Origin: Longitalea luteola
GTDB taxonomy: Bacteria > Bacteroidota > Bacteroidia > Chitinophagales > Chitinophagaceae
Reading direction: 5' to 3'
Assembly: GCF_017356035.1 (NCBI RefSeq)
Contig: NZ_JAFIQX010000003.1
Coordinates: 1-64,000 of the forward strand
DNA: 64,000 bases
Position numbers and translations under genes: made by a program. The notes under the pieces were generated by a model. The model was not told the origin of the DNA, ran no database searches, and was given only the letters and a program-made list of their open reading frames with translations. Shown here piece after piece: positions 25,588 to 34,116 of the stretch (position 1 is its first letter; every line of letters begins with the position of its first letter).

Positions 25588-26568
25588 ATGATGAGAATTG
25601 CAATTAACGGTATGGGCCGTATCGGCCGGCTATTGTTCAGAAGGTTGATAGATAACAAAGAGGTTGAACTGGTTGCGGTGAATGATATTATGGATACAGA
25701 TAACCTGGCTTACCTGTTAAAATATGACTCGGTATACGGAACTTTTACCGGGACGCTCGTGCAGCAGCCGGGAGCTATTGTAGCCGACAACAAGATAGTA
25801 AAAACGTTTCAGCAGGAAAATCCCGCCCGCCTGCCCTGGAAAGACCTGCAGGTAGATGTGGTGCTGGAATGTTCGGGCAGGTTCTCGAACCGCGCTGCCG
25901 CTGAACAGCATATTAAAGCCGGCGCCCGGAAAGTGCTATTATCTACCACCGGTTCAGCCGATATTCCGCTGCTGGTATATGGGTTTAACCAGCATGCGCT
26001 TAAAAAGGATGACACCATCGTTTCCCCAGGCGGCTGTATGACCAACTGCTCCACTCATATATTGTATATTTTGAATGCAATTGGCATTCAATCGGTTCAA
26101 TGTAACATTTTACATTCCTACACCTCCCGGCAGGAGCTGGTGGATGCGCCCAATAAGCAATTCAGGCGGGGCAGGGCAGCGGCTGAAGCTATTATTCCGG
26201 TAGAAATCGATCTGCAGCAATCGCTTGAACGGTTACTGCCGGCCCTGGCAGGCAGGATCGCATCGGTTTCTACCCGGGTGCCGGTAGCCAATGGGGCCAT
26301 GGCCGATTTTACGATTCAATTGAAGCAGGAAACTTCCCGGCAGGAGATCAACCGGCTTTTTTCAACAGCCGCTCAAAACGATTATAAGGGCATTCTGGAA
26401 TATACCGAAGACCCGTTGGTGTCGCTCGATATTAAAGGAAATACGCATAGCTGCGTTATTGACGGTACCCTAACCTCTGTCGTAGGCAATCATGTGAAGC
26501 TGATAGCCTGGTTTGATAATGAATATGGTTTCACTACAAGGATGATCGACTGGTTAGGGAAGTTATAA
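25588..26568 (+). CDS. Divergent type I glyceraldehyde-3-phosphate dehydrogenase paralogue
   Basis: This 326-residue protein keeps the GAPDH fold: NAD-binding INGMGRIGRLLFRR, VNDIMD, and the C-terminal WFDNEYGFTTRM. The catalytic Cys150 and His176 are present, but their surroundings are unusual. The active-site motif reads GGCMTNCSTH instead of SCTTNCLAP, and the histidine loop reads HSYTSRQ instead of HSYTNDQ. FRRGRAAAEAIIPV replaces the usual RRARAAA-NIIPT. It probably still oxidises a phosphorylated aldehyde with NAD, but it may be a paralogue with altered substrate or a moonlighting form rather than the main glycolytic enzyme. No pgk is nearby. An alternative ATG is the second codon. Confidence 0.85.
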   Translation: MMRIAINGMGRIGRLLFRRLIDNKEVELVAVNDIMDTDNLAYLLKYDSVYGTFTGTLVQQPGAIVADNKIVKTFQQENPARLPWKDLQVDVVLECSGRFSNRAAAEQHIKAGARKVLLSTTGSADIPLLVYGFNQHALKKDDTIVSPGGCMTNCSTHILYILNAIGIQSVQCNILHSYTSRQELVDAPNKQFRRGRAAAEAIIPVEIDLQQSLERLLPALAGRIASVSTRVPVANGAMADFTIQLKQETSRQEINRLFSTAAQNDYKGILEYTEDPLVSLDIKGNTHSCVIDGTLTSVVGNHVKLIAWFDNEYGFTTRMIDWLGKL

Positions 26569-26594
26569 GGTAGAGTGGTCGGATCCCGAACTGA

Positions 26595-26722
26595 AATGGA
26601 ATTTCTGATTTCGGGATTGCGAGATTTCCTGATTTCTTCAAACTCCAAACCTTTGATAAATCTCAAAATCTCAAAATCCCAAAATCTCAAAATCCCGAAA
26701 TCTCGAAATCAGAAATCAGAAA
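26595..26722. repeat. Inverted octamer array, AAATCTCA words
   Basis: Seven or more 8-bp words stay in register from 26658 (AAATCTCA, AAATCCCA, AAATCTCG, AAATCAGA). The left arm (26595-26638) holds the complementary words (GATTTC, GGGATT, GAGATTT). The two arms can fold into a long imperfect hairpin between the gap-like gene and the OmpR-type regulator. Confidence 0.8.
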
Positions 26723-26808
26723 TTTAATTTGTTTTTAATTCATTAAATTGAGCAGGCATACCCGGTAACTTTATTATTCGTGAATTTTGCGACCATGAAT
26801 TTTTGGTT

Positions 26809-27498
26809 ATGGAAGAAATAAAAATTTTACTGGTTGAGGATGAAAAAAAGATTGCAGAATCATTAAAGAAGGGACTTACCGAACAGAATTATCATGTTGA
26901 AGTAGCGTATGACGGCCTGATCGGTAAAAAACTGTTTGAGACCTACCCGTTCGACCTCATTATTCTGGATATCAATCTGCCCGGATTGAATGGATACGAG
27001 CTGTGCAAGGAAATTCGCCGGCATAGTGAGCGCATTCCGGTGGTTATGCTAACAGCCCTTAATACAACGGCCGATAAAATTGAAGGCTTTGATGCCGGTG
27101 CAGATGACTACATTGTAAAGCCATTCGATTTCAAGGAACTGCTGGTTCGCATAAGAGCTTTGTTGAAGAGGATCTATCATAACATTCCAACCGGTAATAT
27201 TCTGAAGGTGGCCGATCTTACGATGAACCTGGACAGTAAGGAGGTGACCCGTGCCGATAAGCCCATTTCCCTTACCGCCAAGGAATTCCAGTTGCTCGAA
27301 TACCTGATTCGTAATAAGAACCGCGTGGTATCCCGTGCCGATATAGCCCTGAATGTATGGGATATTGATTTTGACACCAAGACCAATGTGATAGATGTGT
27401 ACGTAAATTTCCTGCGGAAGAAGCTGGATAAGGATTTTGAAACCCGGCTTATTCATACCCAGGTTGGTATGGGCTATATATTGAAAGAAAATCCCTAG
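26809..27498 (+). CDS. OmpR/PhoB-family response regulator
   Basis: This 229-residue regulator has a receiver (ILLVEDEKKIAESLK, phospho-acceptor D54 in IILDINLPG, T in MLTALN, K in YIVKPFDF) and a winged-helix DNA-binding domain (LTAKEFQLLEYLIRNKNRVVSRADIALNVW, with TNVIDVYVNFLRKKL as the recognition part). The ATG at 26809 is preferred to an in-frame TTG two codons upstream. The kinase gene starts one base after its stop, so the two form a cognate two-component pair. The CusR/ArlR-like sequence does not identify the stimulus. Confidence 0.95.
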   Translation: MEEIKILLVEDEKKIAESLKKGLTEQNYHVEVAYDGLIGKKLFETYPFDLIILDINLPGLNGYELCKEIRRHSERIPVVMLTALNTTADKIEGFDAGADDYIVKPFDFKELLVRIRALLKRIYHNIPTGNILKVADLTMNLDSKEVTRADKPISLTAKEFQLLEYLIRNKNRVVSRADIALNVWDIDFDTKTNVIDVYVNFLRKKLDKDFETRLIHTQVGMGYILKENP

Positions 27499-27499
27499 G

Positions 27500-28897
27500 T
27501 TGAAAATCAAATTTAAAATAACCGCGCTTTTTGCTTTACTGGTTACCATAATCCTGCTGGTAGTAAGCATTTCCGTTCATTATTTTACTTCGCTGCAGCG
27601 CATTGAAGCATTTAAAAAGCGGTTGAAAGGACGGGCCAATAATGACGGCCAGCTGTTCTCCTATTTTGGCGACAGCGACAGTACCCGCCGCATCCTGCAC
27701 CATATCGATTCCGCATCAGCCTTTACCCTGAACCGGAAAAGCGTGGTGATCTTCAATTACCTCGATAAACCTGTATATAACTACAATGCGAACGACATCG
27801 ATAGCATACTGCCCGACAAAGACATCCTGAAACAGGCCCGCCTGCGGAAAGAAGTGTACTATACAGTGGATAAACGGGATGTTCTGGCTTTTCATTACAC
27901 CGATAACCGCAGCCGTATCGTAGTAGTTGTGGCCGGTTATGATGTCGATGGCTGGCTACGGATGAAAGACCTCCGCGATATCTTACTTACCTGCCTGTTC
28001 ATGGGCATTGCCATTGCGCTGGTGGTAGGATATGCTTTTTCAGTACAGCTCGTAAAACCGATAAAACAGATCATTTACGACGTAAAACATATCACCTCCC
28101 AGAACCTCACGCATCATATTCAGGCCGGCAGCACGCAGGACGAGTTAAACCAGCTGGCCAACACGTTCAATGAATTGCTCGATCGCCTGCAGGAGTCATT
28201 TGTAATACAAAGGCGTTTTATTTCCAATGCATCACACGAACTGTCAACACCGCTTACTTCCATTTCGAGCCAGCTCGATGTAACACTGCAAAAAGAAAGA
28301 AGTACCGAAGAATATAAACAGGTGATACAATCGGTACATGAAGACGTGCAGCAAATGCAACAGCTTACCAAAAGTTTACTTGAGATCGCCAAAACAGGCA
28401 GCCAGGGAAGTATCGAGTTGAATGAGGTTCGTATCGACGAAGTGTTGTTAAAGGTAACCGCCGATGTGCAAAAGAACAGTGAAGAGTATAAGGTGATCTT
28501 ACAGTTCGGCGATTTTCCCGATGATGAAAAAGCCTTCCTGGTATTCGGCAACAGTGATCTGTTGTATAGTTCACTACGTAATATTGCAGACAACGGTTGT
28601 AAATTTTCGTACGACCATCACGTAATGGTGAACCTGCTGTTTGAAAACGATAATGTCATTGTACAGTTCAGGAACTTTGGCGATACTATTACCGAAGATG
28701 AGACAGAACACATATTCCAGCCATTCTACCGGAGCGCCAATGCTTCCCCGATAAAAGGTTTTGGACTGGGGCTTGCGCTGGCCCAGCGCATCATCAACTT
28801 GCATAAAGGCATCATTAAAGTACAGTCTACAAAAGAGTCCGGTACGGTGTTTACCATCATTCTGCCCTCCCTGAAAGCATTTGCGGCTAAACTTTGA
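27500..28897 (+). CDS. HAMP-domain sensor histidine kinase, partner of the 26809 regulator
   Basis: This 465-residue membrane kinase has TM1 at about residues 7-27, a periplasmic sensor of about 130 residues, TM2 near 155-178, HAMP (VKPIKQIIYDVKHIT), HisKA with ASHELSTPLTS (H246), and HATPase with IADNGCKFS, the G1/F region and GFGLGLALAQRI. The usual D-x-G-x-G motif of the ATP lid is degenerate: FGDTITEDE stands where DNGxGI normally is, as in several PhoR-type Bacteroidota kinases. The only sensible start is TTG at 27500, one base after the regulator's stop, so translation is probably coupled. The periplasmic domain matches no family I recognise. Confidence 0.92.
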   Translation: MKIKFKITALFALLVTIILLVVSISVHYFTSLQRIEAFKKRLKGRANNDGQLFSYFGDSDSTRRILHHIDSASAFTLNRKSVVIFNYLDKPVYNYNANDIDSILPDKDILKQARLRKEVYYTVDKRDVLAFHYTDNRSRIVVVVAGYDVDGWLRMKDLRDILLTCLFMGIAIALVVGYAFSVQLVKPIKQIIYDVKHITSQNLTHHIQAGSTQDELNQLANTFNELLDRLQESFVIQRRFISNASHELSTPLTSISSQLDVTLQKERSTEEYKQVIQSVHEDVQQMQQLTKSLLEIAKTGSQGSIELNEVRIDEVLLKVTADVQKNSEEYKVILQFGDFPDDEKAFLVFGNSDLLYSSLRNIADNGCKFSYDHHVMVNLLFENDNVIVQFRNFGDTITEDETEHIFQPFYRSANASPIKGFGLGLALAQRIINLHKGIIKVQSTKESGTVFTIILPSLKAFAAKL

Positions 28898-29116
28898 GGA
28901 TATTACCAGGCTTATTAGGATGAACATACCCGGGTAAATCTCAAAACGCAAAGCTCAAGCTCCAGAATAGAACCTGCTTTTGGGGTTTGTATTTTGGCTT
29001 TTATCATTTGTTATTAGCGATTCGCTGATTTGGTCCTTAAATATGTTAATTGCTTTTTAATTCCCGTTTAATTACGGTTTAACGGCAATAAAGCATATTT
29101 GATATACTAATATTCC

Positions 29117-29371
29117 ATGAAGTTGAATCAACCTGTTTATATTTTCCGAGGCCTCGCGATTTGCGCCATTACTTTAGTGATAGTAGCTGTTGTGCAGCAT
29201 CGAAAGAATAAACAACTTACTGAGCACAATAACGAGTTGTTACTGTTGAACGATTCCGTTCTGTCTGTAAACTTACAGCTGCAAAAAGACATCAATTTTC
29301 TGAAACACGACGTCGACAGCCTTTTACACAGTCACCAGCCCGAAAAGCAACAACTGACCGCAAATAAATAA
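29117..29371 (+). CDS. Small single-pass membrane protein with coiled coil
   Basis: This 84-residue protein has one hydrophobic segment (residues 8-27, YIFRGLAICAITLVIVAVV) followed by a heptad-patterned helix (LTEHNNELLLLNDSVLSVNLQLQKDINFLKHDVDSLL). I do not recognise a family. The layout recalls small coiled-coil membrane proteins such as FtsB/FtsL but there is no direct evidence for that. A near-consensus -7 element (CATATTTG) lies about 20 bp upstream of the ATG. It is isolated between the two-component pair and the CBM48 protein. Confidence 0.6.
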   Translation: MKLNQPVYIFRGLAICAITLVIVAVVQHRKNKQLTEHNNELLLLNDSVLSVNLQLQKDINFLKHDVDSLLHSHQPEKQQLTANK

Positions 29372-29815
29372 TCTCCTGAATGCTCCGCCTGCTCATTGAT
29401 GCAACATTAAAGAGTGTGCTCATACATATTTTCCTCCGAAACGGTTTAGCAACGCTGATCATTCCTGCGTATGACCACTATCATAATGAAAATATTGGAG
29501 GTGCCCTATATTTGAACGGCTAGGGCATATTGCGCAGCAGTGTATAGGAAAATGATTCTTACTGGAATAAAATGATGTTCGGCCACCGGCTAAAATTATT
29601 TTGCAAATGATTTTATATTTTTTTTAAATTATCGTACCTTTTGTGACAGTCCAGAAGAAATCCTTAAACTAATATCTCTGCCTTACTTGTTCTATTTGCC
29701 TGCATAGGCGTCATCTTTATTCTTTGTGCTTCGTAGCGAACCTTGTGAAAACCGCCGTAGGATCTGTATTTGATAACAACATTTATTTAGGCATCAAAAA
29801 AGGAAGGAGGGCACC
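29372..29815. other. Intergenic region before the CBM48 gene
   Basis: These 444 bp hold no supported ORF, repeat or terminator. An A/T-rich patch near 29615-29643 ending TACCTTTTG is one insertion away from the -7 consensus and could drive the downstream gene with a leader of about 170 bases. Confidence 0.4.
29801..29810 (+). promoter_or_regulatory. Strong Shine-Dalgarno of the CBM48 gene
   Basis: AGGAAGGAGG ends 5 bp before ATG 29816. Such a strong match is rare in this window, where most starts have only A-rich leaders. Confidence 0.7.
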
Positions 29816-30112
29816 ATGAAACACCATCAATCCCCTTACGTTAACAAGAGGAAGAAGTGTATTGAATTTCACATCCAGAATTCCTGTGCGAACAGGATAT
29901 CACTTGCCGGAGATTTCAATAACTGGGCGCACGACCAGTTAACATTACGTCCCACAAAAAATGGTTTTTGGAAAATTGAAATTCCCATGTTACCACGCGG
30001 TAAGTATCATTACAAATTCTTTATTGATGAAAGAATGTGGGCTGAAGACATAGAGAACCAGTTTCGTGAACCCGACGGTGTTACCGGATGGAACAGTGTG
30101 TTAGAGGTGTGA
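29816..30112 (+). CDS. Stand-alone glycogen-binding (CBM48/isoamylase early-set) domain protein
   Basis: This 98-residue protein consists of one early-set beta-sandwich. ISLAGDFNNWAHDQLTLRP carries the conserved G-D-F-N-x-W, KNGFWKIEIPMLPRGKYHYKFFID the W-x-x-x-x-x-L-x-x-G-x-Y-x-Y-K-F pattern, and GVTGWNSVLEV the closing strand. These residues bind alpha-glucan in AMPK-beta and in branching/debranching enzymes. There is no catalytic domain and no signal peptide, so the protein is probably a cytosolic glycogen or maltodextrin sensor or adaptor. It is monocistronic with a strong Shine-Dalgarno and a terminator 145 bp downstream. Confidence 0.9.
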   Translation: MKHHQSPYVNKRKKCIEFHIQNSCANRISLAGDFNNWAHDQLTLRPTKNGFWKIEIPMLPRGKYHYKFFIDERMWAEDIENQFREPDGVTGWNSVLEV

Positions 30113-30257
30113 TTGAAAGGTCGGCGAACGCCAGCTAACGGCTGGCCATTAAACAGAAAAGTGTTAAAATGGTGTAATAAAAACAGTGTGCTTCATTCCG
30201 TACGCCCGATTGTATTGGGAGGAAAGCTTTGTGAGGCATGCAGCGTTTAAAAAGGAT

Positions 30258-30302
30258 AAGATGAGTTATTCGAAATTGATTGAATAACTCATCTTATTTT
30301 TT
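30258..30302. terminator. Bidirectional terminator between CBM48 and SDR genes
   Basis: A perfect 14-bp stem (AAGATGAGTTATTC with its complement) around a 10-base loop, followed by seven T. It touches the stop codon of the minus-strand SDR gene. Confidence 0.85.
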
Positions 30303-30994
30303 TATGCATTATTGTAAACTTTATATACCGGCTCCCGCAGGATATTTCCATTGTCTGAACATATAAACGCAAGCACTTCGGCAATCTGTTCGGGTTTTAC
30401 CCAATTGTCAAAATTGGCTTTAGGCATGCTTTCCCGGTTCGGGGGCGTGTCGATCGTGCTGGGGGCTATTACCGATACGGTTACATTTTTGCCCTTGGCT
30501 TCTTTGTTTAAAATATCGGCCAGTTTAAACAATAAAGATTTGCTTAAAGCATACGCAATTTTATTAGTACCTTCTTCTGCCTGTAAACCGGGGCGGGCGC
30601 CGGTAAATACCAGCCGGCCATATCCATTCTGCATCATATGCTGAAATAAAGGCCTTGCAATATTATAGGCCGTTTCAAAGTTCAGCGCGAACATTTTTCT
30701 CAATTGTGCTGTATCGGTTGTTTCAATACCACCCATTTCAAAACCACCGGCCAGTAATATACCACAATCAATATTGCCATATAAACTGGCTGCTTCCTTT
30801 ACAAATGTGCCGGCTTCCGATTCATCACTGAGGTCGATTCCATGCAGCTCGAATTGAGGATGCCTGTCTGCAAAACCCAGGTGGCTACCTGAATGGTCAA
30901 CCGCAATTACCTTGTAGTCCTGCTCCAGGAATTTTTTTACCACTGCAGTGCCGAGGTTACCGTTAGCGCCGGTTATAATAATGGTTTTAGGCAT
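30302..30994 (-). CDS. Short-chain dehydrogenase/reductase
   Basis: From ATG 30994 this is a 230-residue classical-type SDR: nucleotide-binding TGANGNLG (residues 8-15), acidic D33 in IAVDHSGSH pointing to NAD(H), LAGG in strand 4, catalytic Tyr/Lys in YALSK, and IAPSTIDTP after strand 6. The catalytic Ser position is shifted to FTGARPG, as in dihydropteridine-reductase-like SDRs, so the substrate may be a pterin or quinonoid compound; this is tentative. The 24-residue upstream extension in the ORF covers a -7 promoter element and an ilvE terminator and is rejected. Confidence 0.85.
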   Translation of the reverse strand: MPKTIIITGANGNLGTAVVKKFLEQDYKVIAVDHSGSHLGFADRHPQFELHGIDLSDESEAGTFVKEAASLYGNIDCGILLAGGFEMGGIETTDTAQLRKMFALNFETAYNIARPLFQHMMQNGYGRLVFTGARPGLQAEEGTNKIAYALSKSLLFKLADILNKEAKGKNVTVSVIAPSTIDTPPNRESMPKANFDNWVKPEQIAEVLAFICSDNGNILREPVYKVYNNA

Positions 30995-31020
30995 ATATGT
31001 AAAAATTAAAGCTTGTTTTT

Positions 31021-31028
31021 CAAAGATA
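31021..31028 (-). promoter_or_regulatory. Candidate -7 box of the SDR gene
   Basis: On the minus strand TATCTTTG matches TAnnTTTG exactly, 27 bp before ATG 30994. The -33 box is not clear. It directly follows the ilvE terminator. Confidence 0.45.
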
Positions 31029-31029
31029 T

Positions 31030-31067
31030 AAAAAGAAAGTGCCATCACGCAGAAAGCGGATGGCACC
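31030..31067 (-). terminator. Terminator of ilvE
   Basis: GTGCCATC pairs with GATGGCAC; on the minus strand the stem is followed by CTTTCTTTTT. It lies 29 bp past the ilvE stop. Confidence 0.75.
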
Positions 31068-31095
31068 CTGAAATGTTATTATAACGTAATGTTAC

Positions 31096-32160
31096 CTAGA
31101 ACAGAAAGTTCCAGCCATGTTTATCTTCATCCTGGCCTTTACGAATAGCTTCCATTTTGTTCTTCAACTGGAACATAATGGCATTGTCGTTGATCGTTGG
31201 CAGATGATGGTCAATGCCATTGATGTGTATGGTAGCAATGGGCGCTACAATGGCGGCAGTTCCGGCACCAAACGCTTCTGTAATAGAATTATGCCTGAAC
31301 GCATTTTCAAGTTCTGCCACGCTTACCGGCCTTGCTTCATGGGGAATACCCAGATCGGCTGCCAGCGTCAGTAATGAATCGCGGGTTACACCGGCGAGAA
31401 TAGAATCGCTGGTGGGTGGGGTAACCAGTACACCGTCGATCACGAACATGGCATTCATCATACCGGACTCTTCAATGAATTTGTTTTCGCGGGCATCTGT
31501 CCACAATACCTGGTCGTACCCTGCTTCTTTCGCTTTTTGGGTAGGGTAAAAAGCGCCGCCATAGTTACCGGCGCATTTGGCTGAACCGGTTCCGCCTTTG
31601 GCTGCCCTTGTGTAATTGGTCTCTACCTTAACTTTCAGCGGTTGTGAAAACGCAGGACCAACAGGGCCGGTGAAAATGATAAAGCAATATTCATCAGAGA
31701 TCTTTACGCCGAATTTTGCTTCGCTGGCGAACATGAGCGGACGAATATATAATGAGGAGCCGGGCTGTGTGGGGATCCATTCTTTATCTACTTCAACAAG
31801 GCGGCGTAAACCATCAACAAACACTTCTTCCGGAACATGGGGCATACACATACGAGCCAGGGACTTGCCCATTCTTTCATAGTGCTTATGTACACGGAAC
31901 AGGTTAATGCGGCCATCATCCAGCTTGAATGCCTTGAGGCCTTCAAAAACCGATTGTCCGTAATGTAATGCCAGGGTAGTGGGGCTTATCGTAATATCGC
32001 CGAACGGTATGATGCGGGGCGCCTGCCACTGGCCTTTGGAATAATTGCAAATAAGCATGTGATCTGATACATAAGTGCCAAAACCCAGTTTGTTAAAATC
32101 TACTTCAGGTAACCTCGATTTGGTTGTTTGTTCAACTAAGATCTCATCGGTAAGTTCCAT
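31096..32160 (-). CDS. ilvE: Branched-chain amino-acid aminotransferase
   Basis: This 354-residue enzyme is a class IV (type II, eukaryote-like long form) PLP aminotransferase that interconverts Val, Leu and Ile with their keto acids using glutamate/2-oxoglutarate in the cytosol. The PLP-binding lysine is K195 in GSAKCAGNYGGAF. Other family blocks: LHYGQSVFEGLKAFK near residue 65, SLYIRPLMFA, and EESGMMNAMFV. It has its own terminator. The upstream gap to the decarboxylase gene is filled by a repeat array, so it is probably transcribed alone. No other branched-chain biosynthesis gene is nearby. Confidence 0.95.
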   Translation of the reverse strand: MELTDEILVEQTTKSRLPEVDFNKLGFGTYVSDHMLICNYSKGQWQAPRIIPFGDITISPTTLALHYGQSVFEGLKAFKLDDGRINLFRVHKHYERMGKSLARMCMPHVPEEVFVDGLRRLVEVDKEWIPTQPGSSLYIRPLMFASEAKFGVKISDEYCFIIFTGPVGPAFSQPLKVKVETNYTRAAKGGTGSAKCAGNYGGAFYPTQKAKEAGYDQVLWTDARENKFIEESGMMNAMFVIDGVLVTPPTSDSILAGVTRDSLLTLAADLGIPHEARPVSVAELENAFRHNSITEAFGAGTAAIVAPIATIHINGIDHHLPTINDNAIMFQLKNKMEAIRKGQDEDKHGWNFLF

Positions 32161-32215
32161 ATTCAGGTAATTTTTTTGGTGCTACAAGTCATTCAGTGTG
32201 TAAAGATAACTTTTA

Positions 32216-32352
32216 TAAGCCCAAGGCCCAAAGGTGCGAGGCACACGGGCCAAGGTACAAAGCTCAGGAGCGCATGGCTTAAGCCTGAAGAACTCAAGGT
32301 ACAAGGTTAAGAACCCAGGGCAGCAGACCGAGGATTCAAGGTTCCAGGGTTA
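32216..32352. repeat. Degenerate word array, AAGGTAC/AAGCTC type
   Basis: Loose repeats of AAGGCCC, AAGGTAC, AAGCTC, CAAGGTT and similar 6-9 bp words occupy the whole gap between the decarboxylase and ilvE genes. Register is weaker than in the strict heptamer arrays. Confidence 0.55.
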
Positions 32353-32359
32353 CCGGCGA

Positions 32360-33829
32360 CTAAGAACTTTGAGTCAATTGATTTCCAATTCGTACTGCCT
32401 CTTTTACAAGCAATTCAAAGTCTTCCAGCCGGCTGCGGTGGTTAGTAATGGCCGTGCGGATGGTATACTTTCCATTCAGCACCGTATAAGAGGGGGCGGC
32501 AATGCCCTGCTCGTGCAATCGCATTAATATTTCTTTGTTCAGGGCATTTAATTCCTGTTCGGTGCGATGGCCGGGATCGTACCGGAAGTTTACGATATTC
32601 AGCGGAACGGGCGCCAATAGCTCGAGTTCCGGTTGTAATTGTACCAGTTCTGCCAGGTATTGCGCCTGCTGCAGGTTTTGCCTGATGAGCTGCCGATAGG
32701 TTTCCAACCCATGGTGCTTCAATGACATCCAGATCTTCAGGGCCTTGAAGCCGCGCGATAATTCCATGCCCAGATTGTTCAGGCTGTCTGGCCCGGCCGA
32801 TAAGCCCCGTTCGTGCAGGGTTAAGTAATTCACTGCCGAAGTAAAGGCTTCCCGGTGGAGCTCAGGATCGCGAATGAGCACGCAGGCTGCTTCATAATTT
32901 ACATAGAGCCATTTGTGAAAATCGAAGGAAAGGCTGTCGGCCAGTTCCAGGCCTTTCAGCTGGTCCGCAAATTCCGGCAACAGCCTGGGAATAGCGCCAA
33001 AAGCGCCATCAACATGCAACCACAGCTGGTGTTCGCGGGCAATGGCTGCCAGTTCGTGAAGCGGGTCAATAGCGCCGGTGTTTACGGTGCCCGCATTGCC
33101 TACGATACAAAAAGGCTGGCAACCGGCGGCCCTGTCTTCCATGATCATACGCTTCAACGCATCTATGCGGATGCGGTAGTTGTCGTCGACCGGTACTTTG
33201 CGGAAATTATCACTGCCAATGCCGATCACTTCTACTCCCTTCAATACGCAATTATGTGTTTCAGATGAACCATATATCGTAAGCGGACCGGTTACTGCCT
33301 GTAACCCTTTTGTTTTTATATCGCGATTGGCGTGATGCCGGGCCACTATTAGCGCAGTGATATTCGCGAGGCTGGCTCCGCTAAGCAAGATGCCGCTGGC
33401 GGTGTCCGGGAACCCCATCATTTCTTTCGACCAGTCAATGACCTGCTTTTCAACATACATGGGCATATTATCGCCGATGCTGACATTGGCATTCATGCCT
33501 GCTGCGAGCATATCGGCCAGCATGCCGAAAGGTGTACCGCTGCCCTGTACCCACGCCCAGAAGCGCGGATGGATATTGTTGGTGTTATGGGGAAGTACAT
33601 TCGTATAGAAATCCTTATACACCGATGCAGCGTCCTGCGGCATTTCGGGCAGCGGTTGCTTTGCACTGGCAATGGCAGCAGTTGTGGGTTTTGAATACAC
33701 CGGCCGTTGCCGCACCGTTTCCAGGTAGTAGAACAGATCGTCGAGCATGCGGTGGCCCAGCTCGTTCAAAGCCGACCAATCCTGCGGATCAAGTGTCTTT
33801 TCCTCCGTTAGTATTGCTTCTTCTTTCAT
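32360..33829 (-). CDS. PLP-dependent group II decarboxylase family protein
   Basis: This 489-residue protein has the fold-type I group II decarboxylase pattern seen in aromatic-L-amino-acid, glutamate and diaminobutyrate decarboxylases: HPRFWAWVQGSGTPFGMLADML near the N-terminus, SGASLANITALIVARH, VGNAGTVNTGAIDP, WLHVDGAFGA, and the PLP-lysine motif SFDFHKWLYVNYEA. It removes the carboxylate of an amino acid to give an amine; the substrate cannot be told from sequence. The Lys-containing HKW motif and Asp of HVDGA are intact. Neighbours (fatty-acyl-CoA ligase, ilvE) do not define a pathway. Repeat arrays lie on both sides, so it is probably a single-gene unit. Confidence 0.9.
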   Translation of the reverse strand: MKEEAILTEEKTLDPQDWSALNELGHRMLDDLFYYLETVRQRPVYSKPTTAAIASAKQPLPEMPQDAASVYKDFYTNVLPHNTNNIHPRFWAWVQGSGTPFGMLADMLAAGMNANVSIGDNMPMYVEKQVIDWSKEMMGFPDTASGILLSGASLANITALIVARHHANRDIKTKGLQAVTGPLTIYGSSETHNCVLKGVEVIGIGSDNFRKVPVDDNYRIRIDALKRMIMEDRAAGCQPFCIVGNAGTVNTGAIDPLHELAAIAREHQLWLHVDGAFGAIPRLLPEFADQLKGLELADSLSFDFHKWLYVNYEAACVLIRDPELHREAFTSAVNYLTLHERGLSAGPDSLNNLGMELSRGFKALKIWMSLKHHGLETYRQLIRQNLQQAQYLAELVQLQPELELLAPVPLNIVNFRYDPGHRTEQELNALNKEILMRLHEQGIAAPSYTVLNGKYTIRTAITNHRSRLEDFELLVKEAVRIGNQLTQSS

Positions 33830-33848
33830 AACTTAACTTTTTATACGC

Positions 33849-33986
33849 AAAACGCTTAACGCTGAACGCAAAACGCTGAACGCTTAACGCAAAAGGCAAA
33901 ACGCAAAAGGCAAACCTGCCTGCCGGCAGGCAGGTGCTTAACGCTTAACCCAATACGCAAAACGCAAAAGGCGAAACGCAAAACGC
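33849..33986. repeat. Heptamer array with central 20-bp palindrome
   Basis: Nine in-register heptamers (AAAACGC, TTAACGC, TGAACGC, AAAAGGC) run from 33849 to 33911. A 20-bp perfect palindrome, CCTGCCTGCCGGCAGGCAGG, follows at 33915-33934, and then seven more heptamers run to 33986. It lies just upstream of the decarboxylase start. The palindrome is a known dispersed motif in Bacteroidota that, when translated, gives PAGRQ peptides. Confidence 0.9.
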
Positions 33987-34116
33987 GCGTAGGCCATCCA
34001 GCGCCCTTAGGCGTATAGCAAATTTCACGAAGAACAGTGGTATAAAACAGATGCAGTTTTGGATAGTTGAACCAGATCAGATGAAGGTGGAAAGTACAGA
34101 GCTGTGGAATTATATA
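33987..34116. other. Gap between array and acyl-CoA ligase terminator
   Basis: No supported gene. The 96-residue minus-strand ORF crossing here is translated array sequence. Confidence 0.5.
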
